Source: Candidatus Kuenenia stuttgartensis (GTDB lineage: Bacteria > Planctomycetota > UBA11346). Taken from it: 49,320 nt of DNA. The stretch is from positions 1 through 49,320 of the forward strand of contig CAMCMZ010000022.1 in the NCBI GenBank assembly GCA_945876185.1. The letters run 5' to 3'. The notes beneath the pieces were generated by a model. The model was not told the DNA's origin, made no database searches, and was given only the letters and a program-made list of their open reading frames with translations. The number at the start of each line of letters is the position of its first letter. The stretch's first letter is position 1. The position numbers and the translations under genes are program-made. Of the stretch, positions 25,208-33,397 are shown piece by piece.

Positions 25208-25651
25208 ATGTCCCCATCCCGCATCATCGGTGCCGCCCTCATGCTTGCGCTGGGCGCCTTCCTGGCATCCGCTTCTGCTGGCGAGAGCCTGCAGAAGAAT
25301 TACTTCACTATCTACGCGACGGTGCGCGGCGAAGTCCTCAAAGGGAAGCTGACCTTCAGTTCGACCGAGGCAACGATCACCGGCGTCGCCTGGGACACCG
25401 TCATCGTTCCCTACACCGGCACCAAGTCGGTGAACGACAAGAAGGAGGCCACCGGCTACGCCGCCACCGGCAAGATCGACAACGGCGCCGGGGTGACTTC
25501 GTTCTCGGTCCAGATCTCGATCACGGAGAAGGATAAACAACCAGTCAAGGTCGCGACCGGGACGGTGTCCTTCGAGCCCAAGGATCCCAAGAAGGGCACC
25601 AAGCAGTCGGTCGCCTTCACCAGCGAGAAGCCCGCGAAGCCAGGCAAGTAG
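25208..25651 (+). CDS. Secreted hypothetical protein
   Basis: A 147-residue protein with a clear signal peptide (MSPSRIIGAALMLALGAFLASASA|GE) and a mature part rich in beta-prone residues (YFTIYATVRGEVLKGKLTFS) ending in a lysine-rich tail. AGGAG precedes the ATG. No family is recognised. The 249-base spacer before it (24959-25207) shows no gene. Confidence 0.72.
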   Translation: MSPSRIIGAALMLALGAFLASASAGESLQKNYFTIYATVRGEVLKGKLTFSSTEATITGVAWDTVIVPYTGTKSVNDKKEATGYAATGKIDNGAGVTSFSVQISITEKDKQPVKVATGTVSFEPKDPKKGTKQSVAFTSEKPAKPGK

Positions 25652-25703
25652 GCCAGCGGAAGCCAGCGCAGGTGATGTTGCACCGTCACCTGCCGTCGCA
25701 GGC

Positions 25704-25794
25704 CACCTCAAAAGTCGGTTGGTGGCATCCTTCGGATGCTGCTTTTCCGGCCGGCGAAACGCCGGCGCTCCCAGGAAGGCCGACTTTTGAGGTG
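25704..25794. repeat. REP-like three-stem palindromic element
   Basis: Outer arms CACCTCAAAAGTCGG (25704-25718) and its exact complement (25780-25794) enclose two further hairpins, GCATCC-TTC-GGATGC (25725-25739) and GCCGGCG-AAA-CGCCGGC (25750-25766). The clover-like layout is typical of short dispersed elements mobilised by REP-associated tyrosine transposases. No such transposase is in the window. Confidence 0.82.
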
Positions 25795-25830
25795 CCCCGG
25801 TGCCGTTGGGTGCCGTTGGCGGCGGACCGA

Positions 25831-25859
25831 TTGACACCTCCGGTTGTCCACCAAGCTCT
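25831..25859 (+). promoter_or_regulatory. Candidate promoter of the SRP RNA gene
   Basis: A consensus -35 box TTGACA (25831-25836) lies at the right distance before the inferred RNA start at 25865. The matching -10 position (AGCTCT, 25854-25859) is poor, so support rests mostly on the -35 box and spacing. Confidence 0.4.
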
Positions 25860-25864
25860 CCGCC

Positions 25865-25965
25865 GCACAGCCGGGGCCCGGAAGTTGGAGCCTGCCGAAC
25901 CTGGTCAGGCCTTGACGGGAGCAGCCATAAGGCGGGCGAAGGCGTTCCGGTAACTCCGGCTGTGC
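25865..25965 (+). ncRNA. ffs: Signal recognition particle RNA, small bacterial type
   Basis: The core GAACCTGGTCAGG (25898-25910), followed by GGGAGCAGCC, is the conserved Ffh-binding domain IV of SRP RNA. The apical part aligns with the E. coli 4.5S apex with a UGAC tetraloop in place of GGAA; UGAC fits the second known class, URRC. CCTGCC pairs with GGCGGG below the core, CCGGAA with TTCCGG further down, and GCACAGCCGG (25865-25874) with CCGGCTGTGC (25956-25965) closes a single 101-base hairpin. It works with Ffh and FtsY in co-translational targeting of membrane proteins. An AT-rich stretch follows the 3' end. Confidence 0.87.
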
Positions 25966-26111
25966 ATTATTATTCCACCGCCGATCCTGCAGGAATGATC
26001 CGGATTGGCATCGGATCCATGCGAAAAGACGGGATTGCGGACGCCGAACCGGTACCCGGTGGACGACGTGCGGTGGGTCCACTAGCGTTCTCGCCTCAGC
26101 AAGGAGCCCGC

Positions 26112-27050
26112 ATGTCCCTCGCCCTCGTCTTCCCCGGTCAAGGCGCCCAAGTCGTCGGCATGGGCATGGAACTCGCCCAGAAGCACCCAATTGCCCGGGA
26201 ACTTCTCGACCGCGCCGACCGCGCGCTCGGTTTCGGTCTGTCGGACATCATCGCCAACGGCCCCGAGGCCGACCTCACCCGCACCGACATCAGTCAGCCG
26301 GCCATCCTGGTGGTCAGCCTGATGGCCTTCGAGGTGCTGAAGACCGTGGTGAAACCCTTGCCATTCCGCGCTGCCGCCGGTCTGTCACTGGGTGAATACA
26401 CCGCCCTCGCCGCCGCTGGCGCGGTGTCCTACGAGGACGCCATACGCCTCGTCCGCCTGCGCGGCCAGGCGATGCAGGCCGCCGCCGACGCGGTGCCGAG
26501 CGGCATGGTTGTGCTGGTCGGGGCAGACGAGGCCCAGGCGAACAAGCTCTGCCAACTTGCTGCCGAAGGCGAAGTCCTCCAGGTCGCGAACCTCAACGCG
26601 CCCGGCCAGGTGGTGATCAGCGGCGCCAAGACCGCCTGCGATCGCGCCATCGCGCGCGCCAAGGATGCCGGCATCCGCCGCGCCAGCGCGCTGCCGGTGG
26701 CCGGCGCCTTCCACAGCGCGCTGATGGCCCCGGCCGCTGATCGCCTGCGCAGCGCCCTCGCTGCGACCGCTTTCAAGGATCCCGTCGTGCCGGTCTACAC
26801 CAACGTCACCGCCCAGCCGGTCACCAAGGCCGGTGAGATCGCCGCGCTGCTCGAAGCGCAGCTCACCAAGCCCGTGCGCTGGGCCGATTCGGTGGTGAAT
26901 ATGCAGGCCTCCGGCATCACCACCTATTGGGAACTCGGCCCCGGCAAGGCGCTGTGCGGCATGATCTCGCGCACCATCAAGGATGCCGTGGTCAAGAACC
27001 TGGAAACCTCGGCCGACGCCCTGACTTTCGCACCGCAGACGACGGTCTGA
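26112..27050 (+). CDS. fabD: Malonyl-CoA:ACP transacylase
   Basis: A 312-residue enzyme loading malonate onto acyl carrier protein for fatty acid synthesis. It begins with the family start LALVFPGQGAQVVGMG. The nucleophile Ser92 lies in GLSLGEY, which has Leu instead of the usual His before the serine (GHSLGE). His201 in GAFHSALM completes the dyad, and SQPAILVVSL and NAPGQVVISG are the other conserved loops. AAGGAG precedes the ATG at 26112. Other fab genes are absent nearby. Confidence 0.95.
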   Translation: MSLALVFPGQGAQVVGMGMELAQKHPIARELLDRADRALGFGLSDIIANGPEADLTRTDISQPAILVVSLMAFEVLKTVVKPLPFRAAAGLSLGEYTALAAAGAVSYEDAIRLVRLRGQAMQAAADAVPSGMVVLVGADEAQANKLCQLAAEGEVLQVANLNAPGQVVISGAKTACDRAIARAKDAGIRRASALPVAGAFHSALMAPAADRLRSALAATAFKDPVVPVYTNVTAQPVTKAGEIAALLEAQLTKPVRWADSVVNMQASGITTYWELGPGKALCGMISRTIKDAVVKNLETSADALTFAPQTTV

Positions 27051-27124
27051 ACCGGGCAGGTGCTGCTGCGCAGGACGCCCCGACTTGCCGCTTTCGCCGC
27101 CCAGGGATCCGCCACCCTGCGCGC

Positions 27125-27529
27125 ATGCACTACCTGACCCGCCGCTTCGGATTTTCGGCCAGCCACCGTCTGCACAGCGACCACCTTGATGCCAAGGCCA
27201 ACACCTGCGCCTACGGCCTGTGCGAGAACATCCACGGCCACAATTACCATGTCGAGGTCACCGTGCGTGGCGCGGTCGATCCTAAGACCGGGTTCTTCTG
27301 CAACGTGCTCGACCTGCGGGCGCTGGTGCAGGAACTGGTCATCGACCCGTGCGAGCACCAGTTCCTCAACGACGTGTCCTTCCTGCGCGACGGCATCACG
27401 ACGATGGAGAACCTCGCGTCGAAGTTCTGGGCCCGCATCGAGGCGCCGCTTGCCGCGCGCGGGATGGAACTGACCGAGATCCTGCTCGGCGAGACGCAGG
27501 ACCATTGGGTGAAGCTGCGCAAAGAATGA
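27125..27529 (+). CDS. queD: 6-carboxy-5,6,7,8-tetrahydropterin synthase QueD
   Basis: A 134-residue member of the pterin synthase fold. The zinc histidines are in FSASHRLH and HGHNYHVEV. The nucleophile cysteine lies in CENIHGHNY (C-x3-HGH), the spacing of QueD rather than of mammalian pyruvoyl-tetrahydropterin synthase. The final ETQDHWV holds the conserved glutamate. It supplies the second step of queuosine precursor synthesis; queC lies 12 kb away. Its stop is three bases from the stop of the convergent acyltransferase fusion. Confidence 0.92.
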   Translation: MHYLTRRFGFSASHRLHSDHLDAKANTCAYGLCENIHGHNYHVEVTVRGAVDPKTGFFCNVLDLRALVQELVIDPCEHQFLNDVSFLRDGITTMENLASKFWARIEAPLAARGMELTEILLGETQDHWVKLRKE

Positions 27530-27532
27530 TGT

Positions 27533-30500
27533 TCAGGTCGCCGAGCCCGCCGCCAGCCGCTTGAGCGCGGCGAGATCGCGTTTCCCGGTGCCGAGTTTGG
27601 GGATGCTCTCGACCTTGACCACGTCCTTCGTTTTCGGCCGCCAGAGCGGCGGCAGGTGGTTGAGCTTCTCGATCAGCGCGGCCCAGTCGCCGGTCCACCC
27701 CGTGTGCAGGACGACCAGTCGTTCGCCCCGCGCTGGATCGGGCGTTGCCGAAACGGCGATCTCGATCCCGGATTCGTGGCCGGCGATCTCGGCGAAAGTG
27801 GTGGCCAGCGCCGCCTCGACGTTGTCGAGCGGCACCATCTCGCCGCCGATCTTGGCGAAGCGCGCGAGCCGCCCGGTGATGAAGATGAATCCGTCCTTGT
27901 CGACATGGCCGACATCGCCGGTGTTGTAGCCGCCGTGCAGGAACGCCTTGGTGGTGAGGTCATCGCGGCGCAGATAGCCCTGCATGCGCGCCGGGCTGCG
28001 CACCACCAGCAGGCCGTCACTGCCCAGGGGCAGTTCAGCCCCGGTCTCGGGGTCGACGGTGAAGACATGGATACCGGGCAGGGCGCGGCCGACGGCGCCA
28101 TCGCGGCTGCGTTGTTCGACCAGGCCGTCGCGGGAGACCCACGGCAGATTCACGGACACCACCGGAGCGAGTTCGGTGCAGCCGTAGCCTTCGAGCAGAT
28201 CGCCGCCGTACATCTCCTTGAACTGTGTCCGCAGCTCGGCCGGGCAGCGTTCAGCCCCGACGACGCAGAAACGCAAGCTGGCGAGTTGTTCCTTGGTGAT
28301 CCGGCGCAGGTAGCCGCGCACGAAGGTCGGCGTCGACATCATGAACGTCGGCTTGTGTTTGCCTGCGAGTTCGCCGATGCCCTTGCCGTCGTTGGGATCC
28401 GGGTTGACCATCACCGGAATGCCGAGGGTGGTCGCGAGCCAGAAACCGGGCACCAGGCCGAAGCTATGGAAGAGCGGCAGCGGCGAGAGCAGGCGGTCTT
28501 CACCGCCATGCAGGTCGAGTCCCTCGGCGGTGGCGAGAATGTTGGCCAGGATCTGGCGATGGGTGAGCTGAACGCCCTTGGGATCGCCGGTCGAACCCGA
28601 GCTGAAGATGATCGCCGCCACATCGTCGGCGCGCGACGCGTCGCGCCAGGACGCCGGCAGCAGGAGGTTCAGGGCGGCGTGGCCCAGCACGGTCAGCGAG
28701 CCGAGCTTCGGCAGCAGTTCCTCGACCAGCACGGTGCGGCCGGGCACGGTGGGATTGCCGATCTTGCGCACATACAAGCCGGCGGTGATGACGGTTTTGA
28801 CCTCGGCCAGTTCGCAGCAGCGCGCCAGCATCGCGTCGCCGACGGTGTGGTTGAGGTTCACCGCCGTGCGGCCGCTGAGGGCGATCGCCAGGTTGACGAT
28901 GCTGCCGCCGCGCCCCGGCGGCAGCAGGACGCCGACCCGGCGTTCTGCCTGAGCGAGTCCGAGCAGCGGAATCACCGCCTGCGCGATTGCCGCCAATTTC
29001 CACGCCGTGAGTTCCCCCCCGGCGTCGATGACCGCCGTCTGCGTTGGCCGGCGGCGGGCATTGCGCAGAACCTCAGCGCCGAGGGTGCGCCGATCCGCGC
29101 GCGCCCGTTCGTCTGCGAATTCCCAACTGAGGCGCACCACCGCATCGCGGGCCTGGGCCGCACTGGTGGTCGAGGGCATGACCGGGCCGAAGCGCAGGTT
29201 GACCCGGCGCAGGATGCGCGGCCACCAGCTCCAACCCCGGCGCGGCGCGCGCGACATCCAGGTGCCGAACAGGCCGTGCAGGTACGCTGGCACGACGGGC
29301 ACCCCGGCGCGGCCAGCGATGCGCTCCATGCCGCTGAAAAAGACGTCCATCTGGCCGCTGCGGGTGAGTTTTCCCTCGGGGAAGATGACCACCATCTCGC
29401 CGGCCTTGGCGGCGGCGATGGCGGCGTCGATCGCGGCGAGTTTGCTCCGGCGCGCATCGGTGTCGCTGACCGGGATGACCCCGGCCCAGTGCAGGAACCA
29501 TCCGACCACCGGCATGTCGACGAAGCGGCGGAAGACCAGGAAGCGGCCGGGACGCGGCAGGCACAGGCCGACGATCAGGCCATCGGCGTAGCTGAGGTGG
29601 TTGCACACCACCAAGCAGCCGCCGCTGGCCGGCAGGTGCTCGGTGCCGCGCAGGCGGATGCGCCAGATGCATTGCGCCACGGTGGACAAGGCCCAGCCCG
29701 CGACCTGGTTGCGGTAGATCCACAACGCGCCGGCGGTGAAGGCGAGCGAGACGCCAGCGAGAATGCGCAGGATGCCGGCGGCATCGAGCCCGCTGACTTT
29801 CAGCAATGCCAGGCAGGCGAACATCGCCACCACCATGCCGATACAGGTCATCACCTGGGTCGCCGCCATCACCCGGTTGCGCACCGCCGCTGGCGAGCGC
29901 TCCTGGATGAGGATTTGCAGGGGGACTTCCCAGAAGCCACCGCCGATGCCGGCGAGGAACAGCAGGCCGCCGAACCAGTACGCGTCGCGTCCGGCCAGGT
30001 CCTGGTGCTGCAGCGCGTGACCGGCCACCCCGCCGGCGAGCAGCATGGCTGCTCCGGCGATGAGCGCGCCCAGCATCGGCAGGCCCGCTGGCCAGGCCCG
30101 GCGCATCAGCACCGGCGCGAGGGCTGAACCGGCGATGATGCCGATGCCCATCACGAGCGCGAGCAGCGCCTGGCCGCCGGCCTCGAACCCAAATGCGAAG
30201 AACGCGATGGGCGCGATCATCACCTGCGCCGCCGAACCGATCGCCCAGAAGCCCGCCAGCGCCATGGTCGGCGCCAGGATGCCGGGACCGGCCCGGAGGG
30301 CTCCCAGCGTCGAGGCCCACGCGAACGGACGCAGCGGGGTCTGCGGGGCTTGGGCCTGGAGCTTGGGGATCCGCCACGCTGCGATGATGCCGAGCACGGA
30401 CACCACGGCGCTGATCCCCAGCACCGCCACCGCCGGCCCGTACGCGCCGCAGCCGAGCCAACGCACCATGCCTTCCTCGGCTAGCGCCGTCGCCGCCAGC

Positions 30501-31045
30501 CCCATCAGGATCGCAGCCATGCTCACGCCCTGCATCCAGGCGTTGGCGCTGGCGAGACGTTCTGGCCGCACGAGTTCCGGCAGGGCCGAGAACTTCACCG
30601 AGCCGAACACCGTCGCCGCGCCGCCGAGCACGGCCAGGGTCGCCAGGAGCACGATCAGACTGGCGTCCTCGTGACCGCCCACCTTCAGGAAGACGCCGAT
30701 GCTGCCGAGCAGGCACACGACGAGGTCGAGCAAGCGGATCGCGCGCAGCGGCCGGTGCTTCGGCAGCCGGTCGCCGAGGGCGCCGGCCAGCGGCGCGAGC
30801 AGCACCATGGGAATCAGGAAAGCCATACCGGCGTAGATGCCGTAGGCGGTGCCGAGCACCAGCGCTTCGTAATTTTTCGCCCCGACGTGGTGTTCGGCGA
30901 GCAGCATCAGGGTCGCCGCGACCACGCCGCGAAACAGGTTGTCGGTGAACGCACCTGCATAGGCCGCAACCAGGTGGCCGCCGAGGCGGTCGGGCGGGGA
31001 CATCGGGATGGTCCCTGGTTGGATGGGCGAGGGGGTCGCAGGCAT
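27533..31045 (-). CDS. LplT-PlsC-Aas fusion: lysophospholipid transporter / acyltransferase / acyl-ACP synthetase
   Basis: A 1170-residue membrane protein with three modules. Residues about 15-415 form a major-facilitator domain like LplT (LVAAYAGAFTDNLFRGVVAA, many helices). About 450-640 form a PlsC acyltransferase with NHLSYAD (NH-x4-D) near 480 and FPEGKLT. About 660-1170 form an AMP-forming acyl-ACP synthetase with the phosphate loop IIFSSGSTGDPKG near 815 and GYGCTELAPV near 957. Together they import lysophospholipid, activate a fatty acid and reacylate it. In E. coli this takes two genes, lplT and aas. The start at 31045 has GAAGGAT eight bases upstream; an upstream in-frame ATG at 31120 falls inside the promoter. 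Confidence 0.9.
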   Translation of the reverse strand: MPATPSPIQPGTIPMSPPDRLGGHLVAAYAGAFTDNLFRGVVAATLMLLAEHHVGAKNYEALVLGTAYGIYAGMAFLIPMVLLAPLAGALGDRLPKHRPLRAIRLLDLVVCLLGSIGVFLKVGGHEDASLIVLLATLAVLGGAATVFGSVKFSALPELVRPERLASANAWMQGVSMAAILMGLAATALAEEGMVRWLGCGAYGPAVAVLGISAVVSVLGIIAAWRIPKLQAQAPQTPLRPFAWASTLGALRAGPGILAPTMALAGFWAIGSAAQVMIAPIAFFAFGFEAGGQALLALVMGIGIIAGSALAPVLMRRAWPAGLPMLGALIAGAAMLLAGGVAGHALQHQDLAGRDAYWFGGLLFLAGIGGGFWEVPLQILIQERSPAAVRNRVMAATQVMTCIGMVVAMFACLALLKVSGLDAAGILRILAGVSLAFTAGALWIYRNQVAGWALSTVAQCIWRIRLRGTEHLPASGGCLVVCNHLSYADGLIVGLCLPRPGRFLVFRRFVDMPVVGWFLHWAGVIPVSDTDARRSKLAAIDAAIAAAKAGEMVVIFPEGKLTRSGQMDVFFSGMERIAGRAGVPVVPAYLHGLFGTWMSRAPRRGWSWWPRILRRVNLRFGPVMPSTTSAAQARDAVVRLSWEFADERARADRRTLGAEVLRNARRRPTQTAVIDAGGELTAWKLAAIAQAVIPLLGLAQAERRVGVLLPPGRGGSIVNLAIALSGRTAVNLNHTVGDAMLARCCELAEVKTVITAGLYVRKIGNPTVPGRTVLVEELLPKLGSLTVLGHAALNLLLPASWRDASRADDVAAIIFSSGSTGDPKGVQLTHRQILANILATAEGLDLHGGEDRLLSPLPLFHSFGLVPGFWLATTLGIPVMVNPDPNDGKGIGELAGKHKPTFMMSTPTFVRGYLRRITKEQLASLRFCVVGAERCPAELRTQFKEMYGGDLLEGYGCTELAPVVSVNLPWVSRDGLVEQRSRDGAVGRALPGIHVFTVDPETGAELPLGSDGLLVVRSPARMQGYLRRDDLTTKAFLHGGYNTGDVGHVDKDGFIFITGRLARFAKIGGEMVPLDNVEAALATTFAEIAGHESGIEIAVSATPDPARGERLVVLHTGWTGDWAALIEKLNHLPPLWRPKTKDVVKVESIPKLGTGKRDLAALKRLAAGSAT

Positions 31046-31092
31046 GGCGGATCCTTCGTGAAGGCGGGTTCCAAACCCTGGGTCGCGGCGGT

Positions 31093-31120
31093 TAAATAAC
31101 GTATGATTACTTATCGTCAA
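31093..31120 (-). promoter_or_regulatory. Sigma-70-type promoter of the lysophospholipid fusion gene
   Basis: Reading the minus strand, TTGACG (31120-31115) and TATTTA (31098-31093) are separated by 16 bases in an unusually AT-rich patch, about 48 bases before the ATG at 31045. An imperfect dyad (ATAA..GTA/TAC..TTAT) lies between the boxes and may bind a repressor. Confidence 0.55.
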
Positions 31121-31164
31121 GCCCTGGGGTTGCCTAAGCTGATAGCGGGCACAGAGTCCTGGAC

Positions 31165-31482
31165 ATGCGCTTGGACGAACGCGGCGAAGTGATCGTGATC
31201 TCCCTCCTGGGCGAGGAATGCGGCCAGTTGTGGAAGGAGATTGAGCCCCACGTCCAGCGCGGACGCAAGCGTTTCGTCCTCGACCTCAGCGGCGTCGGTT
31301 TCCTGAATTCGATGAACATCGCGGCGATGATCGGGGTGCGCAACAAGCTCCAGCCCTCCGGCGGCCGGCTCATGCTCGCGGGCCTGCAGGAGCCGATCAA
31401 GGCGATCTTCCGCATCCTGAAGCTGGAACGCCTGTTTGATCTCAACCTGGATGTCGCCGGGGCGGTTCGCGCCGTCGGCTGA
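31165..31482 (+). CDS. STAS-domain protein, anti-sigma factor antagonist type
   Basis: A 105-residue single STAS domain. The segment FVLDLSGVGFLNSMNIAAMIG carries the serine (in NSMN) at the site phosphorylated in SpoIIAA and RsbV. The last helix is short. Such proteins release a sigma factor or tune a partner kinase by their phosphorylation state. No partner kinase or sigma factor is adjacent; the Ser/Thr kinase at 44965-47046 is of another class. It is divergent from the acyltransferase fusion across 119 bases. Confidence 0.85.
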   Translation: MRLDERGEVIVISLLGEECGQLWKEIEPHVQRGRKRFVLDLSGVGFLNSMNIAAMIGVRNKLQPSGGRLMLAGLQEPIKAIFRILKLERLFDLNLDVAGAVRAVG

Positions 31483-31510
31483 GTTTTCGCTGGGAATCAG
31501 TCCGCCGGAA

Positions 31511-32065
31511 TCAACCCGCAGGTGGAACCGGGGCATCGGCCGGTGTCGTCAGGGGCTCACTGGCGGGGATGACCGACGCCACCTCGACGGGGGATTCAGC
31601 GACTGACCCAGCCTGCGCCTCGCGAATGCGATCGCAGAGCTCCTGGAAGACGGCCTCGGCCCGGCTGCGCTTCCACCAGAACGAGAAGTGCGTCCGGGTC
31701 CGTCGACCAACCACGGTCACGACCACAGCAGAACGGATGCAGCACAATGCACTGATGATGAGTGGGGAGGCGATGATCATGCACACCACCAGGGGTATCC
31801 AGGGGTCCGCTTCCTGGCGCGAGGACAGAGATCCGAGCACGCCCCCCAGGAAGAAGAGCCCGGAAATGACGAGCAGGATCCAGAAGCCGATCCAGTTGCG
31901 TTGCCGGTGACGGGACACCTGCACGACATCATCCAGGAAGACGCGGCGCCGGCCGATGTGCCAACCATCGTATTCGTCGACCTCGATCGCGGTGGCGGTC
32001 AGGAACACCCGGGCGCGGCTGCCAATTGTGTTCGAGTTGCCGAGGCAACGGCGTGGGGCGGCCAT
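31511..32065 (-). CDS. Hypothetical membrane protein
   Basis: A 184-residue protein with two strong membrane helices (IGFWILLVISGLFFLGGVLG and PLVVCMIIASPLIISALC) between a beta-rich N-terminal part (RARVFLTATAIEVDEYDGW), possibly of the bacterial PH-like type, and a Pro/Ala-rich cytoplasmic tail. Its ATG shares one base with the stop of the preceding gene (TGATG), so translation is probably coupled. Last gene of a three-gene run. Confidence 0.8.
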   Translation of the reverse strand: MAAPRRCLGNSNTIGSRARVFLTATAIEVDEYDGWHIGRRRVFLDDVVQVSRHRQRNWIGFWILLVISGLFFLGGVLGSLSSRQEADPWIPLVVCMIIASPLIISALCCIRSAVVVTVVGRRTRTHFSFWWKRSRAEAVFQELCDRIREAQAGSVAESPVEVASVIPASEPLTTPADAPVPPAG

Positions 32066-32649
32066 CAGCGCACCGCCTTGATCAGCATCGCCGTCAGCAG
32101 GATGCCGTAGAGCAGGATGGAGATCGAGCCGCCGATGATGCCGACCCACGACCGCCAGCCGAACAAGCGTTCATCGAGTTCACGCTCGAGTTTCCGTCCC
32201 TTGATCCCGGTGACGATGGCGAGCGGAGCCAGCAGCAGGCCGAAAAACGGGAACAACAAGGAGAGCGCGCCATACCCGAAAGCCTGGCCGCCATAGTTGC
32301 GGATCGAGGTGCGGGAGCTGGCGAGTTCGCCCGCCGCAGCCAGGCGATCGAAGCAGGGCGGGCACAAGGTTCGGCCATCGGTCTGGACCCGGCAGAGTTC
32401 ACAGGCAAAAGCCCCGCAGCGTTCACACGAGGCCACCGCCGCATTGCGGGCGTGCTTAGCGCAGGACGCGCCATCGGCAGCCGCTGGCAGAGGCACCGCC
32501 CCACGTTCGCGACGCGGGGAAAGGCGCAGGTAGGCGAAGCCGGTCCCGCAAGACCGGCACCAGCCATCCCCCACCCCGGGATGAAGAGCCATGGAGCGGT
32601 TGCAGCGGGGGCAGCCGGCTTCTAACGCTCGGGTGCGGTCAGGTTTCAT
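32065..32649 (-). CDS. B-box zinc-finger membrane protein
   Basis: A 194-residue protein. An N-terminal zinc ribbon (Cys13, Cys16, Cys31, Cys34) is followed by a B-box-like finger (about 63-99) with spacing C-x2-H-x8-C-x2-C-x4-C-x2-C-x9-C-x2-C. Two membrane helices (about 125-145 and 168-190) flank a charged loop (GRKLERELDERLFG). It overlaps the upstream gene by four bases. Probably a membrane-anchored binding protein, of unknown partner. Confidence 0.82.
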   Translation of the reverse strand: MKPDRTRALEAGCPRCNRSMALHPGVGDGWCRSCGTGFAYLRLSPRRERGAVPLPAAADGASCAKHARNAAVASCERCGAFACELCRVQTDGRTLCPPCFDRLAAAGELASSRTSIRNYGGQAFGYGALSLLFPFFGLLLAPLAIVTGIKGRKLERELDERLFGWRSWVGIIGGSISILLYGILLTAMLIKAVR

Positions 32650-33266
32650 GGCCGGAACCGCCGCCGTGACCGCAGGGGAATCGCCCGTTTCCAGCCAATC
32701 CGGACCACCCGGGTGCGGGCGATGCGGTCATGCAGGGTGGCGCGATCCTTGCCGAAGATCAGCAGCGCATCGATCAGGCCCAGGATGTGGACGATCCCCA
32801 TGAGGGAGCGGGAAAGGCCGCGAACCCAGGGTTGCCAGGTCTTCAAGGGACTGCCGTCGGCATCCACGACCTTGGCCTGGATCGCCATCTTTCCCAGGGT
32901 CTGACCAAGCATCAGCAGCATGATGGCTTCATAGAGAGCAGGAACGCACATCGCGACAACCAGGAAAAAGGCCAGGAACTCACGCGAATTGTCTCCCGGA
33001 AGTGAGTGAATAGCGACGAAGAGGGCGACCACCACGACGAAGATGACCAGCATATCCAGCATCTGCGCCCCGAAACGTGATCCGGGCCCCGTCAGTTCCA
33101 GATCATGCCTGGTTCCGGATTGGATGTCTTTGACCTGCTCGGTCTTGCATCCGGCGCAGACGAGGGCGCCTTGCAGGGTGATGACGCAGCTTTCGCAGAA
33201 CTCCTTGCCGCAGCGCGAGCAGCGGTCGAGGCCGACGAGGACATCAGGATGGTTGGTGCAGGCCAT
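32646..33266 (-). CDS. B-box zinc-finger plus RDD-domain membrane protein
   Basis: A 206-residue protein. The finger spans residues 3-40 (Cys3, His6, Cys16, Cys19, Cys24, Cys27, Cys37, Cys40), the same plan as its neighbour. An RDD domain follows (about 60-195) with helices and the family landmarks RFGAQMLDMLVIF, GQTLGKMAIQAKVVDADG and HDRIARTRVV. RDD proteins are poorly understood membrane proteins, some linked to ion transport. The first gene of the short run; a 131-base gap separates it from the larger cluster upstream. Confidence 0.87.
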   Translation of the reverse strand: MACTNHPDVLVGLDRCSRCGKEFCESCVITLQGALVCAGCKTEQVKDIQSGTRHDLELTGPGSRFGAQMLDMLVIFVVVVALFVAIHSLPGDNSREFLAFFLVVAMCVPALYEAIMLLMLGQTLGKMAIQAKVVDADGSPLKTWQPWVRGLSRSLMGIVHILGLIDALLIFGKDRATLHDRIARTRVVRIGWKRAIPLRSRRRFRP

Positions 33267-33349
33267 GGGGACTCCGTGGATTGGGATTCAGTCTATGGGA
33301 CAGCAGGGTTAGTCAGGGATTCCCGCCTGGCAAGGTGCAGGAATGCTGA

Positions 33350-33373
33350 ACGACGAAGCGGACGACGAAGCGG
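33350..33373. repeat. 12-bp tandem duplication
   Basis: ACGACGAAGCGG occurs twice in a row in the 131-base gap between the two RDD genes, just after the stop of the upstream one. Otherwise the gap holds nothing recognisable. Confidence 0.85.
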
Positions 33374-33397
33374 ACGGTCGACATCGCGGCGACCGCA

